From Dactylellina haptotyla (taxonomy: Eukaryota > Ascomycota > Orbiliomycetes > Orbiliales > Orbiliaceae): a DNA stretch of 64,000 nt. How positions within the stretch are numbered: the stretch's first letter is position 1; each line of letters opens with the position of its first letter. The notes below the pieces were generated by a model. It was not told the DNA's origin. It saw nothing but the letters and a program-made list of their open reading frames with translations, and ran no database searches. Below, piece by piece: positions 47,196-57,754 of the stretch. The stretch covers positions 7,192,001 to 7,256,000 of the forward strand of contig CM062379.1 of NCBI GenBank assembly GCA_031310005.1, given 5' to 3'. The position numbers and the translations under genes were made by a program.

Positions 47196-50100
47196 TTAAG
47201 CTTTCTTCGTCCTTCCTCTTCCTCGACCCGCGGCTTTACGAGTTTTTGGTGCTTTCTTGTTTGAATTACCAATATTTCTAGGTGTTTCGATCTCCTCGAC
47301 TTCATTCTCGCTATCACTTGTTCCCGAGTCACCCTGTTCTGCGACCATCTTTCTTCTCTTCCTAGCCGGGGTCTTACCTTTACCACCAGCAGTAACCCTG
47401 ACTCTCCCATTCAAACTAACAATCCCCTGCAACTCTTCGTCCGTCGAGGAGCTCTCGTCATCCTTCTTCATTCCATCATCTTGACCACTAGCACTGATAT
47501 TGCTTCCTTGCCGCTTTACAGACTGTCGATGTAGACTCATAAGAGCATTTTCCATTCTCTTGCTCTTGTTGGCTTCTCTAACTCTCGGAGCGAATGCGCC
47601 TGCGCCTGTCGTACCCGAGAAAAAATTGGTGATGTTAACTTGATTCCCTACTGAAACCTTTCGGTTCATATCTCGGATAACAGGAACCAAGACTTCGTCC
47701 GTTCTATCCGGTGTCCAGCCGATTGTTGCCATAAGAAAGTTGCGAAGACCATGAAGGTCGGGAATACCCCATTCAAATGGTGTGCCGTCTTTGTCTACCT
47801 CCGGGGTGAGGTAGGCAATGTCTACTTGTTCATTCGGAAAGGTGGGAGGAATGAACAGTTTATCCGCGAGTTTTTTCTTTGAAAAGAATTAGTCCATGTC
47901 AATTTACGATAATACAAGTGAGAGGTACCCACCAAGCTTTTCTTTAACTTCGATCTATCATCCTCTGGCAAGTTAACTCCGGATTGGAATTTCATCCACC
48001 AATCTTTAAATTCATGTAAGGCATCATCACCTCCTCCAAAGTCCGCTAGGATTTCAAGAGCCGTTACAGGCCCAACATTTGGTAATCCCTCAGTGTAGTC
48101 GCTCCCCAGTAAATGGGCAAGGCGGATCAACTTCTTCCGATCAAGACTGTATTCGTTTTCCAAATCGCTGGCCAAATAGCACTCAACAAATTTAGCTTGA
48201 TTGAACATGTTCTTGTAGACTCTCGTCCCTCCAAAAAGAAAAATATCGCTATCGTCAGTCACAATACCATCAACCAACCCGAGTCTTACGAGCTCCGCAC
48301 ATTGCGCTTCGGCTTCCATCGGAGCTGTGATATATGGAATTCCAAACATTTGAAGGAGCTGCTGACATTCTGTAATCATGATCTGAGTAACCTCGTCGGC
48401 GTCTCTGCGGTCCTTTTTCTGTTGGTCCCTGAGCGCCCTGAGCTCACGCTCATAGTCCAGTGCGTTTTGTTCCGCAGTTCGTTGGTTGAATGTGGATGCG
48501 AAACGCGCGTGTTCAACATTTTCGGCTTCCATCTGATGAACCAGTTGTTCTTCTTCGGAATCCATTCCAATATCGTCTTCAGACTCAACATCGAATTCAT
48601 TCGAAGATTTTTGAGCGCCCAGCTGAGCAGCCTCAGTATCACTAGGTTCCCAGGATAGTTCCCGATCACTATCTCGTACTTTGGCCTCGTCGTGACCTTT
48701 CTCCTTTGGTGATGTGGCTATTTGAGTCGAGCCGTCCGGAGGAGATATGTGAGCTTCTTTGGGCTTGGAAAAAAGTTGAATATCCACCATAGGGATATCA
48801 TCGTCTTCGGATTCCGACAGAACTATGACTTGCTTTGTCGATGATTGAATGCGATCGCGCTCTTCGATCGGCCGCAAGTGATCTGAGGTAAACGGCTGTC
48901 GGGGGACATTTTCATCATCATGGTCGTAGTTATCCACACGATAACCAGCAGTACCTGCTTTGAACGCGGCATTTTCGTTTGCCGAGAACCAAGGAGGTAG
49001 TTCGACTTTTGGATCTTCTTCTTTCTCTTGGGCCTTCTCCTTGTCCAAACGCTTTTTCAGACCAGCCAGACCGCCTAGCTGCATACTCTCGAAAGGGAGA
49101 AGATTATTGTCCAGATTAAACTCATAAGGTTTTGTTGGAGCCTCTACTGGTTCATCTGCTTTCGGAATATCCAGGGCATCTTCCAAAGTAAAGCCATCAC
49201 CTTCCAAAGCGAATGGGTTCGGCGGTTGAGCTGATTCCATTTCAATAAACTTAGGCTTTGAATTGTTCAATGGAGCTGGGGCCTTATTCTGAGAGCTCAA
49301 ATCATCCTCTAGCCCAAAAGGGATAGCATCGTTATAGCTCATATCCCCTAAGAGTCGCGATTTGCTGCCGAGTGGCTCAGTTTCGTCAAATTCGACGAAC
49401 TTCGGCTCTGATCTGTTCAGAGGTCTCTCTGGAAGTTGAGCTCGTGGGTTTGGCGGCCTTGAATAGATATCGATTTCGTCCTCGTTTCCATACCCTTGGT
49501 CCAACATCGACACTTTAAGAGCCAACTCAAGTGATCTTTCTTCTTCTTCACCTTCTGCTTTTTCTTTCTCTAGCGACATAGCAATTGCTTTTCGCAATTC
49601 GTCTTCGTCTTCGTCCACATCTCGTTTCGAGCCTTCTACATCCTCGAAGAGATCCTCGTATTCGTTATCCGCGTCATTAAACTCACTCAGTTCATCATCT
49701 TGGATAAAAACCGGGGCATCTTCTACATTCTGCAAAGCTACTTTCTGTCGATCTTGCTTTGAGAGTTTGATAGCTCGGTGCAGGTCTCTCTCCTCGGAGG
49801 TCTGTCGTCTCCGAGCAAACTGAAAACCAGGGCCTCGTGGTTTCGGCTTCGGTAGTCTATTCAAGCCTTCAATAGGAATATCTTCAAAATCGTCCATTTC
49901 ATCGTCCCAATCGTCATCTTCATCTTCCTTGGGCTCTTCATCAAGATTAATTGCTTTATGAACAGTCTCGCCCTCCCTCGGTCCTTTCTGGCCAACAACA
50001 CCCAACGCCCATCCTCCCTCCGCTCCTTCGTTCTTCACAAGAACATACTCCCTGTCTTTCTCACCTGCGACACGACGGACGCTGATTAACTCATCCGTCA

Positions 50101-51019
50101 TACCGTTGAGATACATGAGACGTTGAGTCAGCTCATTTCGCTCACGGACACGATCAATCTGAAACCGAGAAAAATCCAGTCGGTTGGGGAACATCTGTTC
50201 AAGTTGCTCCTTTGACAGACCCATACGCAGTCGAGATCTGATTCTCGCAGCATTCAAAATATTGTATCTATCTGCTGCTGGTAGTGATGTGAAGAATGTG
50301 GAATCAAAGTCGATCTTAGAGAAATCGTAAAGGTTGATGTCTTCGCCGCCGTCGAACCGTCGGGCATAGTCCTCAACTTCTTCCATAGACATGATTCTAG
50401 GGTCGTTGACTCCCCTCATAGTTTCGAAAGAGTTGTCCATTTCGGGAAGATGATATTGATCTGTTTTCCGAAAGGCAGCCTTATTTTGCCTTCGCTCCTC
50501 CGGCCTTTGAAATAACTCCGAAGCGTAGACTGGATTCTCGGGAACGGGCTCTTCTTCCCGTATGGCTGTCGCTCTTTGGGCTGCTCGTCTTCTTTCTTCA
50601 ATTTCCTCCTTGGCCTTCTTCTGCATCTGCAGCGTGAGGAGTTTCCGAGCTGTGTTCGACGCATCTTCCTTGCGATCTTGACGGCGAGATTTACGATTCG
50701 CCTAAAACAATATCAGCTGTAAAGTAATGTCGTGTGCTGAGACAAGTCTACTCACGATTGTCTGCCGCTTCAGAACCGGAGCCCCGCCATCAAAGACGAA
50801 GACCGGCCGAATCCCGTGAAAGAGCAGCTTCACTATCCGTCGAAAGAACCCCACCACATGCGCATTTCTCAGCGCGTTGCCCTCTTTATCACGAACAGCT
50901 TTGAGGAACTGATATATCCATATCGAAGCGTCAATTGCGAGCCGCTTCTGCGCAAGAGTCTCGAGCTTTATGGGTCGGGCACACGGTTGGACAACCGTCC
51001 AAAGGCCGGTAACACCCAT
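47196..51019 (-). CDS. RAD2: DNA repair endonuclease Rad2/XPG (ERCC5)
   Basis: Rad2/XPG makes the 3' incision in nucleotide excision repair and binds TFIIH. Three exons (51019-50756, 50701-47933, 47876-47196) give 1237 aa, all phase 0. The N-domain opens MGVTGLWTVVQPCARPIKLE with the catalytic Asp residues in RLAIDASIWIYQF and PVFVFDGGAPVLKRQ. A spacer of about 700 residues is acidic and disordered, as in all XPG proteins, with likely TFIIH- and ubiquitin-binding parts. The I-domain carries FGIPYITAPMEAEAQCAELV and DGIVTDDSDIFLFGGTRVYK with the catalytic Glu/Asp set, then LLGSDYTEGLPNVGPVTALE, the helix-hairpin-helix. The end is Lys/Arg-rich (GRGRGRTKKA), a nuclear signal. The last intron is short (56 nt) with an AAG acceptor. 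The gene is divergent from NOG2. Confidence 0.95.
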
Positions 51020-51418
51020 TTCGGTGAGCTGTGGGGATTATTTCGCAGGAGAAATCGTATTCTCCAGCCCGGCGGTTGTATGCTCATCCGAAAATACAGA
51101 AGCTGCGACCAGCTGGCGAATGCGGAGCGGCTAACAGAGACGGAAGACGTGAGTCAAAGTTGCGCTGAGGCCGCGATATCACGAGCAGAGACGCAGCGCT
51201 AACTGTTGCCGGTTAGCGTTGATCTTATCTAATCAGATCTTGCCAAGCCGCCATCAACCTTTTGGCGTCGCTGTTCCGCAGGGAAGAGTGAAAAAAAAAA
51301 CTTAGTGGACGACTTTTTCTTTCCCACCTCAAAACTACATCTTCCCACTTTTTCATTTTTCCTACCAAAAGACTCCACTTTTTACCTACGAGTCACTTTC
51401 GGTTTTATTAAAACTGCA
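51020..51418. other. Divergent RAD2-NOG2 promoter
   Basis: 399 bases between two start codons facing away. The NOG2 side has an A10 tract at about 51291-51300 and a C/T-rich leader. No other gene is seen. Confidence 0.5.
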
Positions 51419-53513
51419 ATGGGTTCCTTCAAGAAAGAGGCCAACCGGCGGGCCCGGAAAACCGAGGCTGCTGGTGGCAGCGATGGCATGGCGAACGTCA
51501 AGGTGAAGGGCGAGAACTTCTACAGGTAGATACAACCCCAATTCTTTCATCGAGTATCTTCAACCAGATACTAACCCAGCATTTCTATTCTCTAGAGACG
51601 CGAAGAAATTGAAGCGGCTATCTATGTATAAGGAAGGAAAGGCCCAGCGAGATTCTCAGGGAAATATTACAAAGGCTGCGAGTTACCAGTCACGAGAGAT
51701 CCCATCGGCTCGCATTGAGCCCAACCGAAAATGGTTCGGCAATACTCGAACAATCTCTCAGGAAGCATTGTCGGCATTCCAGACTGCCATGAAGGAGCAG
51801 GCCAAAGATCCTCGCTCAGTCCTACTGCGGCGCAACAAGTTGCCCATGTCCTTGATTCAAGACCCTGATGCGAAAGCTTCGAACAAGGAAGCAAATAAGA
51901 TCAAGGTTGAGACAGAGCCCTTCGCACAGACCTTCGGGCCTAAAGCCCAACGAAAGCGGCCAAAGTTGGCCGTTGAAAGTATGGCAGCTCTCATGGATGA
52001 GACGGAGAAAACCCGTACGAGTTATGATGATAAGATCCAGGATGCCATTGAGAACGGCACAGCAGGGGATGGGTGGCTACAGGAGGCCAGAGAAGCGGTT
52101 TTCTCGAAGGGACAGAGCAAGCGTATCTGGAACGAACTTTACAAAGTCATCGATTCCTCGGATGTTATCCTCCATGTCCTAGACGCCCGAAATCCCCTCG
52201 GTACCCGATGTCGGTCGGTAGAACAGTACATGTCGAAAGAGTGTCCTCACAAGCATCTAGTGTTCGTTTTGAACAAATGTGACTTGGTTCCTACAGGAGT
52301 TGCTGTAAGTTTGCACTATCCCATCATCGATCCCCTCCGCCCTCAACCTTCATTTCACACATTGCAATTCGTTCCATCGTTTCCTGTCAGGATGTCTTCT
52401 CGGCGTACTTTTTTGTCGCCATGCAACACGAAGAGGTCTGTTACAACTTTGGTAGATCGAGTATCCCGCTTTTGATTCCGGCACGTTTTGTGCCGGATAT
52501 CTTTCGTTCATTTCGTCGTTTTGACGAGGAACAACCTTTGGGGTTTTAATGTTTCGTTTTGAGTTGAATTTCGAGGATGGCGCCTTCTTGGCGGATACAT
52601 CAAATCAATCGTCTCGAATTTCTTAGTAACGCTTCATACATCCTTTCACTTATCTATTTTCATATTTTATTGTCAAATTCGACGAGTTCTAACATTCGTT
52701 ATTTGACAGGCTGCATGGGTACGACATCTATCAAAGGAATATCCTACGCTGGCTTTCCACGCCTCAATCAACAATTCTTTCGGCAAGGGATCTTTAATAG
52801 CAATATTACAGCAATTCGGATCCCTTCACGCAGATAGGAAACAAATCTCTGTCGGTCTGATCGGATACCCCAACAGCGGCAAATCCTCTATCATCAACAC
52901 ACTAAGAAAGAAGAAAGTCTGCACTGTCGCGCCGATTCCGGGTGAGACAAAAGTGTGGCAGTATGTCACTCTCACCAAAAAGATCTTTTTGATCGATTGC
53001 CCTGGTATCGTACCGCCCTCAAACAATGATACTACAACAGACATTCTGCTGCGCGGTGTTGTTCGTTCGGAGAAGGTGGAGAATCCAGCTCAATACATCT
53101 CCGCATTGTTGGAGAAGTGCAAGCAACACCACGTCGAGCGAACATATGAAATTAAAGGGTGGAAGGATACCAATGCATTTTTGGAGATGCTTGCCCGGAA
53201 AGGAGGAAGGTTACTGAAGGGAGGAGAGCCAGATTATGATGGTGTTGCAATCATGGTTATTAATGACTTCTTAAGAGGCAAGCTTCCATGGTTCACACCG
53301 TGCGAGTTCGATAGCAATGAACAAGATGGCGTTGCCGGCCGAGATGGAAAACTCGGGGAGAGGGGCAATAGGAAGCGGAAATCCGATGAAATTGAGGATT
53401 CGGAAATGGCTGCCGAGGTAGAGGGTGATAGCGATGAGGATTCCGAGGACGACGATGAAGAGGAATGGGGTGGTCTTTCGGGATCAGACTCAGAACCTGA
53501 GGAAGAATCTTAA
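51419..53513 (+). CDS. NOG2: Nucleolar GTPase Nog2 (pre-60S export factor)
   Basis: Nog2 is a circularly permuted GTPase that binds pre-60S particles at the rRNA helix 69 region before export. Three exons (51419-51525, 51596-52304, 52710-53513) give 539 aa. The NGP1NT domain opens with [17 protein letters not shown] and [20 protein letters not shown]. The permuted G motifs appear in order: G4 NKCDLVP, G1 [18 protein letters not shown]2/G3 [10 protein letters not shown] and [12 protein letters not shown]. The C-terminus is acidic ([20 protein letters not shown]). Intron 2 is 405 nt, about six times the usual size in this window, and contains several hairpins. In Saccharomyces the NOG2 intron encodes the H/ACA snoRNA snR191. 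The call itself is firm. Confidence 0.95.
52305..52709 (+). ncRNA. Structured NOG2 intron, possible intron-encoded snoRNA host
   Basis: This intron is far longer than its neighbours and holds consecutive hairpins: GGCG/CGCC at 52403-52421; an 8-bp perfect stem TCCGGCAC/GTGCCGGA with loop GTTTT at 52477-52497; TCGTC/GACGA with the same loop at 52513-52527; and an outer TTCGAG/CTCGAA pair (52570, 52618) enclosing CGCC-TTCTT-GGCG (52581-52593). A box H candidate ACACGA (fits ANANNA) is at 52427-52432, and an ACA lies at 52531. I did not find a convincing guide pocket for the helix 69 uridines that yeast snR191 modifies, so identity as snR191 is not shown. Confidence 0.35.
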
Positions 53514-53801
53514 TTGTCCTAACGCCCGGTTCTATCTATCCCACAGCTCATTTCATTACAGATTTCTTTTTAATGAAGATGGCTTAATTTCATGACTGTA
53601 TGTATATTACTTAGATTCAAGATACCCCAGTATTTTTAGCGATGTATCATATCACAATACGAGACATTACGACTCAAAGGATCTCATATCTGCGCGGTTT
53701 AAATCCCCGTGCCAACCACGCTTCCATGCTTCCACCTCCTAGTTCCTATAGGTCGTTTCTTTCACTGATACTTTCGAAGCACCAGTCCTCAGGATGTCCT
53801 G

Positions 53802-56372
53802 ATGCATCATTTCAATTGTATTCTTCTATTCCTCGGTTTAGAGGCTAGGAGCCTCTTCGCTTTCCGGATTGATATCCAATGGGGAACTCCAAACCCCTTC
53901 CTCCAAGACCTTCGGTCTTTCCAGCCCGAAGCCGAATTCTACAATCAAACGCTTCTTCGCCTCCAAGAGAATTTCACAATAGAAACCGACCGCACCCATA
54001 ATCGCATGGAAAAGGCCTGTAAAGCAATCACACAGCCGTGGACTCAAGCGAAAGACCGCAATGATAGAGACTATCTTCGCCGCACAGGCTTCGTCAAAGC
54101 TGTCCGAATAACTCAGACTCCCCAAAGCATACCCGTAAACCGAGACATCCCACCCTTTACCCATCCCTACCAGCGATCAGCCCGCGGAATCGCCTTCTTC
54201 GGAAGCGATAAATGCAAAGGTGAACCGAAATTGATAATATGGCCCAAACAAGCGATGGATATGGACTACCCGACAACCAGACGCTACGAAGTATTCAGAT
54301 CCCCCAATGAAATCGAGAATTTCTGGTACAAATGGGCCCAAACGTTCGAATTCTCCGACTTTGACATCAAGAAGGATCCTAATTCGCATTCGCATTACAA
54401 CAAAGCGAGACCGCAGTTCTGGAACGCGATGGATATAGAAGATCAAGCTGCCATTGACGTCTTTAAGAATAAATACCCAGAGAACGCATATTTAAAAAAA
54501 GACTTGCTGGGAAGCCCGATGGGTACACCGTATCATCAGCCCTTTGGGAGTTTCCGAGAGATATTCCCCACGAGGTCGGATAGCATCTGGCGGCAGATTG
54601 TTAATCCTGCTGCGTCTGAATTCTCGTACTGGGATATTCCCATGATTAATGTCCAGTTGGATCATAGGAACGGCGGAGGGGAGCAGAGAGATAATTCGTT
54701 TATGAACTTTGTTCCGTACGGGCTAGCTGATAGTTCTCGCGCGACAGTGTTCGAGGTCATCGAGCAGGAGTATGCGAGGTTTTACCAGCTCATGGTGGAT
54801 ATATTAGGTGTACCTGGCAAATCATGGCTTAAGAGGTTGAAATGGAGTTCGAAACGGCAAAAGGCAGCAATAGGGAAAATCGCTGCGGTGAGTGACCCGT
54901 TGGCACCATTTCATGCAGAGACGGTGAAGTCTTTGGAACGGTTTCATGGGGAAAATAAATTAGGTAGACTTCAACCCTATCAGATTTACACTACTTCACC
55001 ATCGATGCCGGACAGAAGAGAGTGGTTCTTACCACCGTCATGGCTTAACGTACCCGTTTGGAATCCAAGCGCTGGGAAGTTGGTCAAGGCGCCGAACGGG
55101 CAGATGGTACCTACCGGCGCCTACGAGATGGTTCTCAATCCGAATAGGATTCTTTATAGCAGCGTGCACATAACTTATCAGCAGAATGGCCAGTTTACCG
55201 TTCAAACGGTCCCGGTCGTGAGCAACCCCGTGCATGCTCTTGGGAAAGAAGCAGTTGTGCTCCTCGAAGAGCTACCTTTGACAGACTTCCTGTCCCAGTC
55301 ATCCAGACGGGTGCCGATAATATCGGACTATGCTCGGCTGGACAGTGAGAATAGAGTGGTCGGTCAATATTATAGAGGCTCAACTGTGGGCGATGACAGC
55401 CTCGAGCAATTTACGACCCTAACTCGACCTAAGAGTGACAGGGTGCAATATGTGAAGAGACCTCCACCAGGCCAGCCGAGCATGCCACAGGATCAGGTGC
55501 TTCAAGGTATGGAACAAATAGCGGTGAATAACCAACTTAATATACGAACGCGGCAACGATCGAATGCCATATACACTCACCGTGATCCTATAAAATTGAA
55601 CAAGCCATCATTGCCAAGTATTCCTGCACAATTAGGAGCAAATATGGATATGGAGGCCTCAATACCTACAAGACCACGATCACCCACGATTTATTCCCGC
55701 CCGGTGGGACAGGGGTTACGTGTTAACACGGGGGTGGATTTACGAACAGGGAGACCTGTCGAAGCAATGGCAGAAGAATACAAAGTAGTGCCTGATCCGA
55801 GCAGTGTCACCGCCGGGTCGCTGTCTAGCCTTGCGGAGTCGCTTATCGATGAAGTTAACCAACAAAGAGCTGCGGACATGGACATTGAGCAAACCAGTCA
55901 TCTGGTGGACGCTCTGCGGGTACCAATAATCAGAAGGCCGTCGAAGGAGGACCGGCAGCTGCAGATTGAGAAGTTAGCAGACAGCCAAGTCTCATATAGG
56001 CCTCCGCAAGACCTTCTTGAAAGCACCAATTCCCTGCTACAATCGAGACGCCGGCCGATCCCCAGCGAGGTTCAGTTCTTACAAGACAGCGTGGTAAATT
56101 ATAGACCGCCGCCAGAACAGAATCTCAGAGAGAACGCTCTCTTAGCAAGTCAGCATCCTAACATAAATGGAGATATTGTTGTTCCCGTAGGAGATGCGAA
56201 CAGGTTGATGGAGAGCCTGGTCATCAACTCACAAGAACCAAGGAGGAGATCGACCGCTTCATCCAAAAGCAGCGGAACGGGCAAGAAAGAGAATTGCATT
56301 GTGCCCCCAGCGGACATCCAAGTTGCGAGAAACGTATGTTCTGCGTTGATATGTTGTAATCCAGTAAATTAA
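53802..56372 (+). CDS. Large secreted protein of unknown function, 856 aa
   Basis: I do not recognise this protein. The start MHHFNCILLFLGLEARSLFA is a plausible signal peptide followed by FRIDIQWGTPNPFLQDL. The N-terminal half (to about residue 500) looks folded and is rich in aromatic residues and Pro (IENFWYKWAQTFEFSDFDIK, WNAMDIEDQAAIDVF, REWFLPPSWLNVPVW). The last 320 residues are low complexity with repeated RPR/RRP-type motifs and SYRPPQ/NYRPPP elements (DSQVSYRPPQDLLES, DSVVNYRPPPEQNLRE), a weak repeat. Few Cys residues are present. A possible 47-nt intron (56335-56381) would change only the last residues. Neither a toxin nor an enzyme signature was seen. Confidence 0.65.
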   Translation: MHHFNCILLFLGLEARSLFAFRIDIQWGTPNPFLQDLRSFQPEAEFYNQTLLRLQENFTIETDRTHNRMEKACKAITQPWTQAKDRNDRDYLRRTGFVKAVRITQTPQSIPVNRDIPPFTHPYQRSARGIAFFGSDKCKGEPKLIIWPKQAMDMDYPTTRRYEVFRSPNEIENFWYKWAQTFEFSDFDIKKDPNSHSHYNKARPQFWNAMDIEDQAAIDVFKNKYPENAYLKKDLLGSPMGTPYHQPFGSFREIFPTRSDSIWRQIVNPAASEFSYWDIPMINVQLDHRNGGGEQRDNSFMNFVPYGLADSSRATVFEVIEQEYARFYQLMVDILGVPGKSWLKRLKWSSKRQKAAIGKIAAVSDPLAPFHAETVKSLERFHGENKLGRLQPYQIYTTSPSMPDRREWFLPPSWLNVPVWNPSAGKLVKAPNGQMVPTGAYEMVLNPNRILYSSVHITYQQNGQFTVQTVPVVSNPVHALGKEAVVLLEELPLTDFLSQSSRRVPIISDYARLDSENRVVGQYYRGSTVGDDSLEQFTTLTRPKSDRVQYVKRPPPGQPSMPQDQVLQGMEQIAVNNQLNIRTRQRSNAIYTHRDPIKLNKPSLPSIPAQLGANMDMEASIPTRPRSPTIYSRPVGQGLRVNTGVDLRTGRPVEAMAEEYKVVPDPSSVTAGSLSSLAESLIDEVNQQRAADMDIEQTSHLVDALRVPIIRRPSKEDRQLQIEKLADSQVSYRPPQDLLESTNSLLQSRRRPIPSEVQFLQDSVVNYRPPPEQNLRENALLASQHPNINGDIVVPVGDANRLMESLVINSQEPRRRSTASSKSSGTGKKENCIVPPADIQVARNVCSALICCNPVN

Positions 56373-56505
56373 CTATTATAGTTGCTTTTTTATGTATGGT
56401 CCTTGCATTGAATACGCATTAGAACACAAAGTAGAATATGTACAGTTTGGGATATATACTATAGCGCAATCAGCTAGCCGGTGCATTCAGGGGTAATCAT
56501 TATCA

Positions 56506-57350
56506 TCAGTCCCTTTTGCTCGTAGACGCCATTTTGCTATAATCCGGTGTTGGCGGCTCGAGAGCTTGTGCTGCCTTCACTTTGGCAACTGCCTCGTCGA
56601 TATTCCGACCATCCTTTAATGCAGCTTTTGTGGCATCATCCAGAGCCAATTGCTGCCGGTATAGCTTGTCTGCGTGCATCTGTATTCTCTCATCGACGGC
56701 TATATCTCGCCCGGGAACCGTGAGGTAACCTAGTGCTTTTAGGAACTCCTATAATAAAACATCATCTTAGCCCACTGGACAAAACTTTCAATCTTTGGGA
56801 GAGACCCGTATACCGTCTGCTGGTTAAGACATTTGCTCAATTTCTGACTCTGATCCGTACACATCCTCACTCTTTGAGACCAGGTGCCATTCCTGTAACA
56901 ATCGTGCAGTTCGATTTCTTCAATTGAACAGTTCTCCGAAGCAGCTGCCGATATATTCTGCCGCATTTGCTTCCAACCATTGACAAAATCCCTCATCCGC
57001 ATGTCATTCGAGTCCACTTTTGTCCCCTCGGATCCCTTGTATGTCGCCCAGTAGTCCGCATACCGGTCACCGTATGAAGACCGTGAGTGGGGTGCAGGGG
57101 TCTCTGCGTACTCCCTCCGTACCGATTCACGAGGCCTGCCGTTCTCTTCCGGTGGTAATATGGTCGGTGTCGGCAGTTTCTCCGGTTCCGGCGCGGGGAT
57201 TGTCGGCTTGTCTTTCGGTGTGCTGCTCTTGAAGTAGTCCTGTAGCGATGGGTCGAGATTTGATATCGCCGTCTTTGTGTCCTGTGCTTTCGGCTTGTCG
57301 CCGTCAGAAGACGAACCCGACGAGCCCGACGAAGACCAGAGCCAGCCCAT
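56506..57350 (-). CDS. EMI1: Early meiotic induction protein 1 (Emi1, DUF3128), twin CX9C
   Basis: Two exons (57350-56814, 56748-56506; intron 65 nt) give 259 aa. The opening MGWLWSSSGSSGSSSDGDKP is the characteristic start of this ascomycete family. A Pro-rich linker precedes the helical domain: YADYWATYKGSEG, then CSIEEIELHDC and CTDQSQKLSKC, two CX9C motifs typical of Mia40 substrates of the mitochondrial intermembrane space. The second exon gives EFLKALGYLTVPGRDIAVDE and IQMHADKLYRQQLAL, as expected for the DUF3128 end, then an extra basic tail. Without splicing the frame would stop early. In yeast, Emi1 affects induction of IME1 and mitochondrial function; the biochemical role is unclear. 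Confidence 0.88.
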
Positions 57351-57754
57351 GGTAGTCAACAGAGTCTCCCGCTGTGCTCCGTTACAATTGACAGATATAC
57401 CAGCGGTGCTACCGTGGGTGCATTGTGGTTGAAGGTTGAATGTGGGATGAGCTGCCGTCGGTGCCTTGCTGGATGCGGAAATGGATGGCCTGCGGGACCC
57501 ACCAAGCCATTTGCATGCCATTTTTGTTTTTCGCCTGTTTGCGCGGCGCACCTGCGCGCTCGCTCCAACAACAACGCGCCATCCCACCAAGCTCCACATT
57601 CCATCTCCATCACGCAACCGACATCATCACCTACTCCAGCCAGCTCCCCGACGCCGGCGCAGCAATGGTCCCACGGTAGACTCTCGCAGCGACGGTATAC
57701 GCTATCGGAAGTATCATTTTCCAAGATTCGTGATTGAGTACAGGAGAGTCCACA
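57351..57754. other. Divergent EMI1 - AME1-like promoter
   Basis: 404 bases between two divergent start codons. C-rich with CACCACA runs; several short open frames occur by chance. No other gene is seen. Confidence 0.5.
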
